From contig JAFWQM010000071.1 in the NCBI GenBank assembly GCA_017509065.1, positions 1 to 64,000 on the forward strand: a stretch of 64,000 bases of DNA. The letters run 5' to 3'. Positions 42,549 to 51,232 of the stretch are shown here, piece by piece. Source of the stretch: Clostridia bacterium. Lineage in GTDB: Bacteria; Bacillota_A; Clostridia; Christensenellales; Aristaeellaceae. The position numbers and the translations under genes were made by a program. Each line of letters opens with the position of its first letter. Position 1 is the first letter of the stretch. The notes below the pieces were generated by a model. It made no database searches. It was not told the DNA's origin and saw only the letters and a program-made list of their open reading frames with translations.

Positions 42549-44171
42549 TTACTGCGTCAGCATCATTTGAATTGTTTCGGGTGTCAGCCTGATCACGTCT
42601 TCTTTGTCCCGCAGATATTCCGTGATGCCCTCGGATGGTTCGCAGACGAGCGTGATCTTCACCATGTCGGTTCCCTGCGGTTCGATCATCCGGCCGGTGA
42701 TGGCATAGTTTCCTTCCTCGCCCTCGTATTCAAACCGGATATACGCCGTGTCTTCTTCGGGCTTTACTGATTCGCCTTCGGCTTTCAGGGTGATAACGTA
42801 GGCTTGGTCTGATTCAAACGCGCCGGTGCAGGTGACGGTGACGCCGTTCGATTTGATTATTAATTTTTCTCCGTCGTATTCGGCGGTCACGGAGCTGCTG
42901 TCCATGATGGCCTTTCTGTTGTAGTTGTAGGCGTTCATTACGCTCGGGTTGTATTCCATGTAGCCGTATTTCAGGCTGTTCTGCTCATCCGCGTACAGGT
43001 TCAGCACGAACAGCTTGCGGCCGGAATAACTCTTGACGGTCAGGTTGAGCCGCTTTTCCGACACCATCAGCGTGCCGATGTAATAGCCCATCCTGCCCGG
43101 CGCGACAAAGGCCGTCGCCATCAGCCCGTCGTCCTCCAGGGCGTAGTCGAGCTGAACCATGAAGCCGCTTTCCGGCCGGTAAAGATGATTGAGGTAGAAG
43201 CAGAACGAGCCCAGGTTTTCCTGCATATTGCCGCTCGCTTCCAGGTTGAAGCCGGCCGAGGGATGATCGATGGACAGGCTCCAGATGTTCTCCTCCTCGT
43301 TCCCCCGGAAGTCCGTCTTGATCGTGATTTCATACTTCCTGGTCTTTTCGCCCATGACCCGGGTTTCCCAGAGCAGGCCGTCCAGCTTGTACGCGTCCTC
43401 CTCGTTGCGGTACATCCAGGTCATGGCATACTTGTCAAAGGAGTTACCGATTTCTCCGGTCACGTCGACCTTGGTGAAAGCGTTGTCGGTGATGAATTCA
43501 AAAGCAACTGCGAAATCGGTTTCCGCCGTTTCCAGCCGTTTGAGCTCCGCGTCGATCTGTTCCCTGAACTGCCTGAGCGTCATGGCCTCCCCGCCGGTGA
43601 TCGAGCTGATGAGCTGAATCGCCTGTTCCACAGGGGCGATGTACTGTTCATTGGCCAGGACGGCGTCAGCGAATTCGGCAAGACGGCCAAGCAGCGTCTT
43701 TTCGTCCGCGGAATACGTGATGTGCGTGCCGTCGGAGTAATCCATGACCACATCGGGCATGATGACTTTATCCAGCAGAAGCGAGAAGATTTGCTTGTAT
43801 GCTTCCAGGGCCGGAGCCGCCTCCGAGGTGAAGCTGTTAATCAAGGCTTCCACATCCTCATACAGGAGGCTAAAGGTCATGCCGTCCGCGCTGACGGAAA
43901 TGTCCGTGTCGGAAACCTGGGCCTGCAGGCTGTTTCCGTCAACAGCCGCGGACAGGTCAAACATGTTTTCCCGTCCCTTCAATTTAGCGCTGAAAACGCT
44001 TCCCCCCTGGTAATCCACGTTCAGGGTCAGCATGTCCCGCGCAATGTCGAAGCTGTTCAGCAGGGCAATGATGCCTTGCGCAAAGGCTGAATCCAGAATG
44101 CTTTCCTCCGCCGCGGCGGCATAACCGAACAGCATGCAGAAAACCAGCAGCATAGCAACGACCTTTTTCAT
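42549..44171 (-). CDS. Secreted protein of unknown function
   Basis: 540-residue exported protein with signal peptide (MKKVVAMLLVFCMLFGYAAA). I recognise no domain. The sequence is acidic and rich in alternating beta-type segments (for example NIWSLSIDHPSAGFNLEAS and QLDYALEDDGLMATAF), suggesting a large beta structure as in lipid-transfer or LolA-like folds. AAAGGTGG fixes the ATG at 44171. A TGTTATAAT extended -10 (44200-44208) supports a monocistronic message. Spore formers often have such lineage-specific secreted proteins. Confidence 0.75.
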   Translation of the reverse strand: MKKVVAMLLVFCMLFGYAAAAEESILDSAFAQGIIALLNSFDIARDMLTLNVDYQGGSVFSAKLKGRENMFDLSAAVDGNSLQAQVSDTDISVSADGMTFSLLYEDVEALINSFTSEAAPALEAYKQIFSLLLDKVIMPDVVMDYSDGTHITYSADEKTLLGRLAEFADAVLANEQYIAPVEQAIQLISSITGGEAMTLRQFREQIDAELKRLETAETDFAVAFEFITDNAFTKVDVTGEIGNSFDKYAMTWMYRNEEDAYKLDGLLWETRVMGEKTRKYEITIKTDFRGNEEENIWSLSIDHPSAGFNLEASGNMQENLGSFCFYLNHLYRPESGFMVQLDYALEDDGLMATAFVAPGRMGYYIGTLMVSEKRLNLTVKSYSGRKLFVLNLYADEQNSLKYGYMEYNPSVMNAYNYNRKAIMDSSSVTAEYDGEKLIIKSNGVTVTCTGAFESDQAYVITLKAEGESVKPEEDTAYIRFEYEGEEGNYAITGRMIEPQGTDMVKITLVCEPSEGITEYLRDKEDVIRLTPETIQMMLTQ

Positions 44172-44199
44172 TTGTTTTCCACCTTTCTTTTTTATTGCC

Positions 44200-44208
44200 A
44201 TTATAACA
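44200..44208 (-). promoter_or_regulatory. Extended -10 promoter for the secreted unknown gene
   Basis: On the minus strand TGTTATAAT (TGnTATAAT), 29 bases before the ATG; no good -35. Confidence 0.45.
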
Positions 44209-44317
44209 AGCCGAAACACCTTAGCGCTTGCTGTGAAGGCTATCAAAATCAATTATATTGATTATAAGGCAGAAAATCAATATAAACGCTCGCTTTCCAC
44301 ATACTATTTTTCTGATT

Positions 44318-44422
44318 GCAACATTTACAATCAACAGTGGAAGAGCGAATCCCTCAGTCCCAGAATTGCTATATATCATCGATTATTTGGATGTGACTCC
44401 ACGCACCTCATTGTCGGGCTCC
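44318..44422 (+). pseudogene. Possible remnant of an XRE-type regulator
   Basis: The 600-base gap 44172-44768 is AT-rich compared with its flanks. In one frame residues GRANPSVPELLYIIDYL at about 44340-44390 resemble the end of an XRE helix-turn-helix domain (usual pattern GxxNPSxxxLxxIAxxL). The upstream part with the recognition helix is not in frame and no start or ribosome site is seen. The rest of the gap shows nothing I can name. Confidence 0.35.
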
Positions 44423-44674
44423 GCTTTCATCTATGACAATATTGCTCCGACGTTGGTTTTCTGTCTGCACTGCCGCAAATGTTTCCTTCGGAATGATTGC
44501 ATCAACGCCGTTAGTCATTCAGATGATGTTTTTCCGGGAGACTGACCTCTTTGACACCGTGGTTTTCCCTGTATGTACCATGCACGGGGGTGAATACTGT
44601 TTCCGCCAACTACGACCGCTGCGAAAAACCTGCAACATGCACTGCTTTTTTTGTGTATATATACAGTATTATGC

Positions 44675-44703
44675 TTGAATACGCAAAAAAGTTATGGTAT
44701 TGT
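44675..44703 (+). promoter_or_regulatory. Possible promoter for the DUF3899-like/opp unit
   Basis: TTGAAT (44675-44680) and TATTGT (44698-44703), 17-bp spacer, 66 bases before the GTG at 44769. Confidence 0.4.
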
Positions 44704-44768
44704 AGAATTGCAAGCATGGAAAGCAACAAGTCATGGGAGCGTCTGATTTTTCGGAGGAGGTATGGTAC

Positions 44769-45131
44769 GTGGGCGGGAAACGATCCCCGATCCCATATCT
44801 CGCGGCATTGGCATTGGGTATCCTTCTGTTTCTGGTATACGGCGCGCGGCAGGGACATATCCTGTCCAATCTGCTGTTTTCGCTGGCGTCCGGGGCTCTG
44901 ATCGTAGGGCTTTTCCGTCTGTTGGGCAACATGAAAATGTTTGCCTCCCTGATGTGGGGAACGCGGATGCTCAAGCGCGTATTCCTTAACACGTTCAGGG
45001 GAGGGCGGGAAGAAACGGAGGACTACGCCGCTTACCGCGGCAGCCGCGGCGGTCACACGGACGCCGTTCCTCTGCTGATCGCTTCCGCTGTATTGACTGT
45101 GCTAAGCCTTGCGGCCGCTTTATTTCCCTGA
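44769..45131 (+). CDS. DUF3899-like small membrane protein
   Basis: 120-residue protein with helices at about 10-28, 35-53 and 98-118 and a basic stretch between (TRMLKRVFLNTFRGGREE). Layout resembles DUF3899 proteins of Firmicutes, function unknown. GGAGGAGG lies 9 bases before the GTG at 44769; the ATG at 44733 lacks a site. The stop is 28 bases before oppA, so it may be transcribed with the transporter. Confidence 0.6.
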   Translation: MGGKRSPIPYLAALALGILLFLVYGARQGHILSNLLFSLASGALIVGLFRLLGNMKMFASLMWGTRMLKRVFLNTFRGGREETEDYAAYRGSRGGHTDAVPLLIASAVLTVLSLAAALFP

Positions 45132-45159
45132 AACCCAAATATCAAAGGAGGACCAAGGA

Positions 45160-46881
45160 ATGAAGAAACTGACCCTGTTGGTACTGGTGCTGACGCTGGC
45201 CCTGTGCGTTGCGGCTTCGGCGAGCGCCGAAAAGGTGTTCCGCACCTATCTCGGCGCCGATACCCCCATCCTGAACGGGCACAACTCGGTGGAAACCTCT
45301 TTGGACACGCCCATTGGCTACTGCGGCGCCACGCTGTACCGCACCGTCGTGGACGAAACCCGCCTCAATTACAAATATATCGGAGATATCGCCGCCGAAC
45401 TGCCGGTGGAGGTTTCCGAGAACGTATGGCAGATCAAGCTGCGTCCCGAAGCCTGCTGGGCCAACGGCGAGCCCATCAACGCCGACACCGTGATGTATTC
45501 GTTCAAGATGCTGCTGGATCCCATCCTGACCAACCAGATGGCGGACTTTCTGTCCGACTACAACATCACGATCGTCAACGCCAAGGAGTACAGCAAGCAG
45601 ACCAGCGACGCGCCCGTGGCCTGGGAAGACGTAGGCATCAAGAAGGTGGATGATTACACCATCGAAATCACAACCATCAGCAAGGTGACCGCCACGAACG
45701 TTTGCTCTCAGTTCACCAACCGCGCCACCGCCATGGTGTACGAGCCCTATTACGAAGCCGGCATGAACGAGGACCGCACTGCCACCACCTATGGCCTGAC
45801 TGCCGAGCAGTGGATGAGCGCGGGCCCCTACAAGCTGGAAAACTGGGTGCATGATTCCGTGCAGACCTATGTTCGCAATGAAAACTACTGGCAGCCCGAG
45901 CTGTTCCACTTCGACCGCGTGGAAGTGCGCATCATCAAGGAAATGAACGCCCGCGTGGAGCTGTGGGAAAAGGGCGAGCTGGATTACCTGAGCCCTGACC
46001 TGAACACCATCGAAACCTACATCGACGATCCCCGGCTGGTGCAGAACAGCTCCATCGACGTATATCACATCGACGTGAACTGCAAGAACCCCGAGAATCC
46101 TGTCTCCGGCTCCCTGAACTACCGCAAGGCCCTGTATCACGCCATGAACCGCGAAGTCATCGCCCGCAGCATCTTCGGCTATCAGGAGCCCAGCGGCACC
46201 TACGTCAACGGTCAGGCCGGCATGTTCTCCGGTCAGGCGTATCGTGACAGCGAGGCCGGCAAGGCCGTCACTGCCCGGGTGGAGGAGTGGGGCCCCTACG
46301 GCTACAATCCTGAACTGGCCCGCGAGTATCTGGCCAAAGCCTATGAAGAGTGCGGCCTGCCCGAGGATACCGTGATCACCATCATCTTAGCCATCGGCGA
46401 CGATGAAACGGCCTGGAAGGCCACCGGCGAGTACCTGCAGGAGCAGCTGCCCGTGATTTTCGAGGGCAAGGTCCAGCTGGTGTTCGACATCTACGCCGGC
46501 ATTTCCGCCACCGTTTACAAGCAGAACACCGACGTGTGGGATCTGTCCCCCAACGATTGGGCGCGCGGCGCCAGCCGGACGTATCCCTACACCTGCTTCT
46601 ACTACTACCTGACCACCTACGGCAGCCATCCCAACAACTACTTTGACGAGGAGTTCGAGGCCCAGTACGCGGTCTGCGATTCCGAAGAGGTGAAGGCGGA
46701 CTATGCGCGGCTGCTGGAGGAAACCGCGAAGCTCGAAAACATCTATCTGGACAAGGTCATTCACATCCCCATGGTGCAGGAGGTCGGCTATCAGCTGATT
46801 TCCGACCGGCTGGATCTGCCGGTTGACGATTATATTCCCGGATTTGGCTATGGCCTGATGTACGCGGACGTGGCTGAATAA
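45160..46881 (+). CDS. oppA: Oligopeptide ABC transporter substrate-binding protein
   Basis: 573-residue exported receptor of the peptide/nickel family 5. Signal peptide (MKKLTLLVLVLTLALCVAASA) without a lipobox Cys at the usual place, then the two-lobe fold; family features include WQIKLRPEACWANGEPINADTVMYSF near residue 85 and FDRVEVRIIKEMNARVELWEKGELD near 250. AAAGGAGG upstream. It feeds peptides to OppBCDF encoded next, with a set of strong hairpins between (46899-47026). Confidence 0.88.
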   Translation: MKKLTLLVLVLTLALCVAASASAEKVFRTYLGADTPILNGHNSVETSLDTPIGYCGATLYRTVVDETRLNYKYIGDIAAELPVEVSENVWQIKLRPEACWANGEPINADTVMYSFKMLLDPILTNQMADFLSDYNITIVNAKEYSKQTSDAPVAWEDVGIKKVDDYTIEITTISKVTATNVCSQFTNRATAMVYEPYYEAGMNEDRTATTYGLTAEQWMSAGPYKLENWVHDSVQTYVRNENYWQPELFHFDRVEVRIIKEMNARVELWEKGELDYLSPDLNTIETYIDDPRLVQNSSIDVYHIDVNCKNPENPVSGSLNYRKALYHAMNREVIARSIFGYQEPSGTYVNGQAGMFSGQAYRDSEAGKAVTARVEEWGPYGYNPELAREYLAKAYEECGLPEDTVITIILAIGDDETAWKATGEYLQEQLPVIFEGKVQLVFDIYAGISATVYKQNTDVWDLSPNDWARGASRTYPYTCFYYYLTTYGSHPNNYFDEEFEAQYAVCDSEEVKADYARLLEETAKLENIYLDKVIHIPMVQEVGYQLISDRLDLPVDDYIPGFGYGLMYADVAE

Positions 46882-46898
46882 GCCCTCTGGCCCGGCTT

Positions 46899-47026
46899 GC
46901 CTCCCCCTGCCCCCTCCAAGGGGCGGGGGAGGCTTGTTGGCATTTTCCACCCGCGGCGGGGAGGCCGCCGCGTATGTCTGCCGCGTTCAGCATGGCGGAG
47001 GGCCGCCGGGCATTCCGCCATGCTGA
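46899..47026 (+). promoter_or_regulatory. Hairpin cluster between oppA and oppB
   Basis: Three stems in a 198-base gap: GCCTCCCCC(T)GCCCC with GGGGCGGGGGAGGC (46899-46933, one bulge); CGCGGCGG/CCGCCGCG (46952-46972); TCAGCATGGCGGA/TCCGCCATGCTGA (46987-47026, 13 bp perfect). The first is followed by TTGTTGGCATTTT. Likely effect: partial termination or 3-prime protection so that receptor mRNA exceeds permease mRNA. Confidence 0.65.
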
Positions 47027-47079
47027 GCGCAGGCGGTCCGGATCATCCGGAAAAAAGTATATCCTTATGGGTGAAGCGG

Positions 47080-48030
47080 ATGTTTAAGTATATCTTGGGG
47101 CGCATCGGTGCCATGCTGCTGACAATCTTCCTGGTGATGACGCTGTCGTTCTGGGTCATACGGCTCATGCCTATGACCATTTTCGAGAACCCGGAGGTCC
47201 CGCCGGAGGTTCAGTACAAGCTGGAGGAACGCATGCACCTGCACGACCCGATGATCGTGCAATACTTTTATTTTCTCGAAGGGATCGTGACAAGGGGCGA
47301 TTTCGGCACGTCTGTCAAGATGCGGCCGGGCATGGAGGTATTCGACATTATCATGTCGCGCATCCCGCCCACCATGATCCTGAACTTCTTTTCGATGATC
47401 ATTTCCATCCCCCTGGGGATCATCGTGGGCACGGTTGCGGCGCTCAAACGGAACCGGTGGCCTGACCATGTGCTGTCCTTTTTGATCGTGATTTTCATAT
47501 CAGTGCCGTCGTTTGTGTTCGCATCGCTTTTGCAATACGTGTTCACCTACGCGTGGCCGGTTTTCCCCACGCTTTACGATACGCAGGCGCCGGACGTGTG
47601 GGCGGCCTTCCGCTCCATGGTGCTGCCCATCGTGGCGCTGTCCCTGGGACCCATTGCCACCATCGCGCGCTACCTGCGCGGCGAGCTCATTGAGACGCTT
47701 TCCTCCGAGTATATGCTGCTTGCGCGCACCAAGGGCCTGACGCAGCGGGAGGCCACATGGAAGCACGCCTTCCGAAATTCCATGGTGCCCATCGCCAATA
47801 CCATCATCCCCATGATCACCGGCATCATGGGCGGCTCGCTGGTGATCGAAAATATGTTTTCCGTGCCCGGCGAGGGCGGCATGCTGGTGGAATCCATCAA
47901 GGGCGGCGACCATTTCCTGACCGTGGCGCTGCTGATTTTCTATTCGCTGATCTCGCTGATCACCATCCTCGTGGTGGATATTTCCTACGGCATCATCGAT
48001 CCGAGGATTCGTATTGGAGGCGGAAAATGA
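47080..48030 (+). CDS. oppB: Oligopeptide ABC transporter permease OppB
   Basis: 316-residue BPD-type inner-membrane permease with six helices. N-terminal KYILGRIGAMLLTIFLVM; the EAA coupling loop appears as EYMLLARTKGLTQREATWKHAFRN near residue 207. Pairs with OppC. Start at ATG 47080 with weak GGGTGAAG upstream. The end overlaps oppC (ATGA). Confidence 0.92.
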   Translation: MFKYILGRIGAMLLTIFLVMTLSFWVIRLMPMTIFENPEVPPEVQYKLEERMHLHDPMIVQYFYFLEGIVTRGDFGTSVKMRPGMEVFDIIMSRIPPTMILNFFSMIISIPLGIIVGTVAALKRNRWPDHVLSFLIVIFISVPSFVFASLLQYVFTYAWPVFPTLYDTQAPDVWAAFRSMVLPIVALSLGPIATIARYLRGELIETLSSEYMLLARTKGLTQREATWKHAFRNSMVPIANTIIPMITGIMGGSLVIENMFSVPGEGGMLVESIKGGDHFLTVALLIFYSLISLITILVVDISYGIIDPRIRIGGGK

Positions 48031-49181
48031 TCATTGAAGACAGAAATCGCCTCCCCGAGGCGATCCAGAAGGTTCCGGATGAGAAACTCAGATTAGCGTC
48101 GCGGGACCATTACCACGACGAGGCGTTCACCACAGAGCCCATCGGCTTCTACCGCGACGCGATGCGGCGGCTGTGCCGCAGCCGCGTTTCCATGGCGAGC
48201 CTGTCCGCGATCCTGATCATCGTCGTTTTATCTGTCATTGTACCGATGGTCAGCGGCTACAGCTATGTGGGGCAGAATGTGGAGCAGAAGCATCTGCCGC
48301 CCAAGATCCCGCTGCTGGAAAAAATCGGCGTCGCCGACGGCACCCGCGTGATGACCAACCGCAAGAAGACCTCCATTTCCGACACGAATCGCTTCCCCGA
48401 GGGCTCGGTGATCGAGATTATCCGGGAATACAAGGTGGGCAAGCAGGACGTGGTGGACGTCAAGGTGGACTACTATAAATACTGCGGTGTGCCTGAGGAC
48501 GAATACCATTGGTTCGGCACCGATTACTTAGGCCGCGACATCCTGACCCGCCTGTTCTACGGCGCGCGCATATCGCTGCTCATTTCCCTTCTGTCGGTGC
48601 TGACCAACCTGATCATCGGAATCATTTACGGCTCCGTCGCCGGTTACTACGGCGGCAAGGTGGATATGTTCCTGACGCATCTGGCGGAGGTCCTGGACGG
48701 CCTGCCATACCTGGTGGTGACGATCCTGTTCATGCTGCTGCTTGGTTCGGGCATGTTTTCGATCATCCTGGCGCTCACCGTCACCGGCTGGATCGGCACG
48801 GCGCGCCTCACCCGCGCCCAGTTCTACCGATACAAAGGCCGTGAGTACGTGCTCAGCGCGCGGACGCTCGGTGTGCCCGACTGGAGGCTGATCTTCCGCC
48901 ATATCCTGCCCAACACCATCGGTCCCCTGATCACCCGCGCCATGATCGCCGTGCCCGGGGCCATCTTCTCCGAATCCTTCCTGGCTTATATCGGCCTGGG
49001 CATCAAGCCGCCGGAGCCTTCCATCGGCGTGCTGCTGTCCACGGGCCAGAGCGTACTGCTGCAATACCCGTACCAGACGCTTTTTCCGGCGATCCTGATC
49101 TCGGTGCTTATGGTGGCCTTCAACATGCTCAGCAACGGCCTGCGGGACGCCCTTGACCCCAGCCACCGAGGGGAGGTATGA
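48027..49181 (+). CDS. oppC: Oligopeptide ABC transporter permease OppC
   Basis: 384-residue permease; ATG 48027 overlaps the oppB stop. First helix about 62-82, then a roughly 90-residue extracellular insert (about 85-170) longer than in E. coli OppC, ending EYHWFGTDYLGRDILTRLFYGAR. EAA loop REYVLSARTLGVPDWRLIFRH near 272. C-terminal DPSHRGEV is near the family's usual end. Confidence 0.92.
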   Translation: MIIEDRNRLPEAIQKVPDEKLRLASRDHYHDEAFTTEPIGFYRDAMRRLCRSRVSMASLSAILIIVVLSVIVPMVSGYSYVGQNVEQKHLPPKIPLLEKIGVADGTRVMTNRKKTSISDTNRFPEGSVIEIIREYKVGKQDVVDVKVDYYKYCGVPEDEYHWFGTDYLGRDILTRLFYGARISLLISLLSVLTNLIIGIIYGSVAGYYGGKVDMFLTHLAEVLDGLPYLVVTILFMLLLGSGMFSIILALTVTGWIGTARLTRAQFYRYKGREYVLSARTLGVPDWRLIFRHILPNTIGPLITRAMIAVPGAIFSESFLAYIGLGIKPPEPSIGVLLSTGQSVLLQYPYQTLFPAILISVLMVAFNMLSNGLRDALDPSHRGEV

Positions 49182-49183
49182 GC

Positions 49184-50224
49184 ATGGAGCAGGAAACGAT
49201 TCTGAATGTCAAGGATCTGCGGGTTTCTTTCCGGGCGTATGGCGGCATCGTACAGGCCGTGCGCGGCGTCAGCTTTGACCTGCGCCGGGGGGAAACGATG
49301 GCCATCGTGGGCGAAAGCGGCTCCGGCAAATCAGTCACCTCCAAGGCTATCATGGGTATTCTGCCCTCCAACGCCTCCGTGGACGAAGGCGCCATCCTGT
49401 ATGACGGCGTCGATTTGGCCCACGCGCCGGAAAACGTGATGCACGGCATCCGCGGCAAGCGCATCGGCCTGATCTTCCAGGACCCCCTGTCCTCCCTGAA
49501 CCCTATCATGAAGGTGGGCAAGCAGATCGCCGAAGTGCTCATCCGCAAGGGCATGGACAAAAAGCAGGCCCGGGCCCAGGCGCTGCAGCTGATGAAGGAC
49601 GTGGGCATTCCAGAGGCGGAACGGCGTATCGACCAATATCCTTTCCAGTTTTCCGGCGGCATGCGGCAGCGCGTGGTCATCGCCATCGCGCTGGCGGGCG
49701 ACCCGGAAATCATGATCTGCGACGAACCTACCACGGCGCTGGACGTGACTGTGCAGGCCAAAATATTGGAGCTGATCAACACCCTCAAGGCTGAACGAAA
49801 GCTGTCTGTGATTTTCATCACCCACGATTTGGGCGTGGTGGCGCAGATGGCGGACCGCATCTGCGTCATGTACGCCGGAAAGATCGTGGAGACCGGCACG
49901 GCGGAGGAAATCTTCCTGGAGCCCGCCCATCCCTATACCTGGGCGCTGCTTTCCTCCATGCCCGATCTGGACACCAAGGACCGCTTGGCGGCCATACCCG
50001 GCACACCGCCCAATATGATCCACCCGCCCAAGGGCGACGCCTTCGCGCCGCGCAATCCCTATGCCCTGAAGATCGATTTTGAGGAGGAACCGCCCATTTT
50101 CCGTCTGAGCGATACCCATTGCGCCGCCACCTGGCTGCTGCATCCCAGGGCGGAGAAGGTGGAAATGCCGGAAAGCCTGGCTCGCAGGATCCAGCGGATG
50201 AAGGAGGCTGGCGGACGTGTCTGA
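49184..50224 (+). CDS. oppD: Oligopeptide ABC transporter ATPase OppD
   Basis: 346-residue ATPase. Walker A GESGSGKS near residue 40, Q-loop IFQDPLSSLNP, signature FSGGMRQR, Walker B IMICDEPTTALD, switch His THDLG. The C-terminal oligo_HPY region lacks most of the Cys seen in iron-sulfur versions. GGGGAGG lies 7 bases before ATG 49184; ATG 49178 overlaps the oppC stop but is too close to the site. Confidence 0.93.
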   Translation: MEQETILNVKDLRVSFRAYGGIVQAVRGVSFDLRRGETMAIVGESGSGKSVTSKAIMGILPSNASVDEGAILYDGVDLAHAPENVMHGIRGKRIGLIFQDPLSSLNPIMKVGKQIAEVLIRKGMDKKQARAQALQLMKDVGIPEAERRIDQYPFQFSGGMRQRVVIAIALAGDPEIMICDEPTTALDVTVQAKILELINTLKAERKLSVIFITHDLGVVAQMADRICVMYAGKIVETGTAEEIFLEPAHPYTWALLSSMPDLDTKDRLAAIPGTPPNMIHPPKGDAFAPRNPYALKIDFEEEPPIFRLSDTHCAATWLLHPRAEKVEMPESLARRIQRMKEAGGRV

Positions 50225-51176
50225 AACGAAAAACATCCTGGAGGTGGAGCATCTCTGCCAGTATTTCACCAGCGGCCACGGGCGGAAGAAATTGACGGTA
50301 AAGGCCGTGGATGACGTGAGCTTTTCCGTCCGGCAGGCGGAAACCTTCGGTCTGGTAGGAGAGAGCGGCTGCGGTAAAACCACCACCGGCCGCGCCATTA
50401 TCCGCCTGTATAATCCCACCAGCGGCACGGTGCGCTTCGACGGGCGGGAGATTTCCGGCAAAATGAACCGTTCGCTGTCCGAATATCTGAGCCAGAACAT
50501 CGCCATGATCTTTCAGGATCCCATCGAATCCCTGAACCCCCGCATGACCATCGAGGAGATCGTTGGGGAGAGCCTGCGCCTGCGCGGCATGTCCAAGGAG
50601 GAAGCGCACCGCCAGGTGATCGCCATGCTGGACAAGGTGGGCCTGACAGAAGAACATGCCACCCGCTACCCCCATGAGTTTTCCGGCGGCCAGCGGCAGC
50701 GCGTGGGCATCGCCCGCGCCATGATCGTACGCCCCCGGCTGATCATCGCCGACGAGCCGGTTTCGGCGCTGGACGTGTCCATTCAAGCCCAGGTGATCAA
50801 CCTGCTCAACGACTTAAAGCAGGACCTGGGGCTCACGATTCTGTTCATCGCTCACAATCTGAGCGTGGTCAAGTATTTCTCGGACCGCATCGGCGTGATG
50901 TATTACGGCAAAATGGTGGAACTGGCGAACAGCGACGACCTGTACAGCCATCCCCTGCATCCCTATACCCGCGCCCTGCTCTCCGCCATTCCCCAGCCCA
51001 ATCCTCTCACGGAAAGAAAACGCCGCCGGGTGGATTACGTGCCGGAGCGCGATCATGATTATTCAAAGGAGAAGCCCGAAATGCGGGAAGTGGAGTCGGA
51101 GCATTTCGTATACTGCTCTCCGTCCGAATGGGAACATTACCGAAAGGAACTGAAAGAAGGATCAATAAAACAGTAG
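50217..51176 (+). CDS. oppF: Oligopeptide ABC transporter ATPase OppF
   Basis: 319-residue partner ATPase starting at GTG 50217 inside the end of oppD (AGGAGG 9 bases upstream). Walker [10 protein letters not shown] near residue 48, [21 protein letters not shown], Walker [13 protein letters not shown], switch IAHNLSVV. The C-terminal tail [14 protein letters not shown] is typical of OppF. Terminator follows directly. Confidence 0.93.
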   Translation: MSETKNILEVEHLCQYFTSGHGRKKLTVKAVDDVSFSVRQAETFGLVGESGCGKTTTGRAIIRLYNPTSGTVRFDGREISGKMNRSLSEYLSQNIAMIFQDPIESLNPRMTIEEIVGESLRLRGMSKEEAHRQVIAMLDKVGLTEEHATRYPHEFSGGQRQRVGIARAMIVRPRLIIADEPVSALDVSIQAQVINLLNDLKQDLGLTILFIAHNLSVVKYFSDRIGVMYYGKMVELANSDDLYSHPLHPYTRALLSAIPQPNPLTERKRRRVDYVPERDHDYSKEKPEMREVESEHFVYCSPSEWEHYRKELKEGSIKQ

Positions 51177-51203
51177 GGGCGGATCATCCGCCCCTTAATT
51201 CTT
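51176..51203 (+). terminator. Terminator of the opp operon
   Basis: GGGGCGGAT (51176-51184) and ATCCGCCCC (51186-51194) form a 7-9 bp stem followed by TTAATTCTT. Confidence 0.7.
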
Positions 51204-51232
51204 ACCGCGAACACGCTGGCTTTATTGATTCA

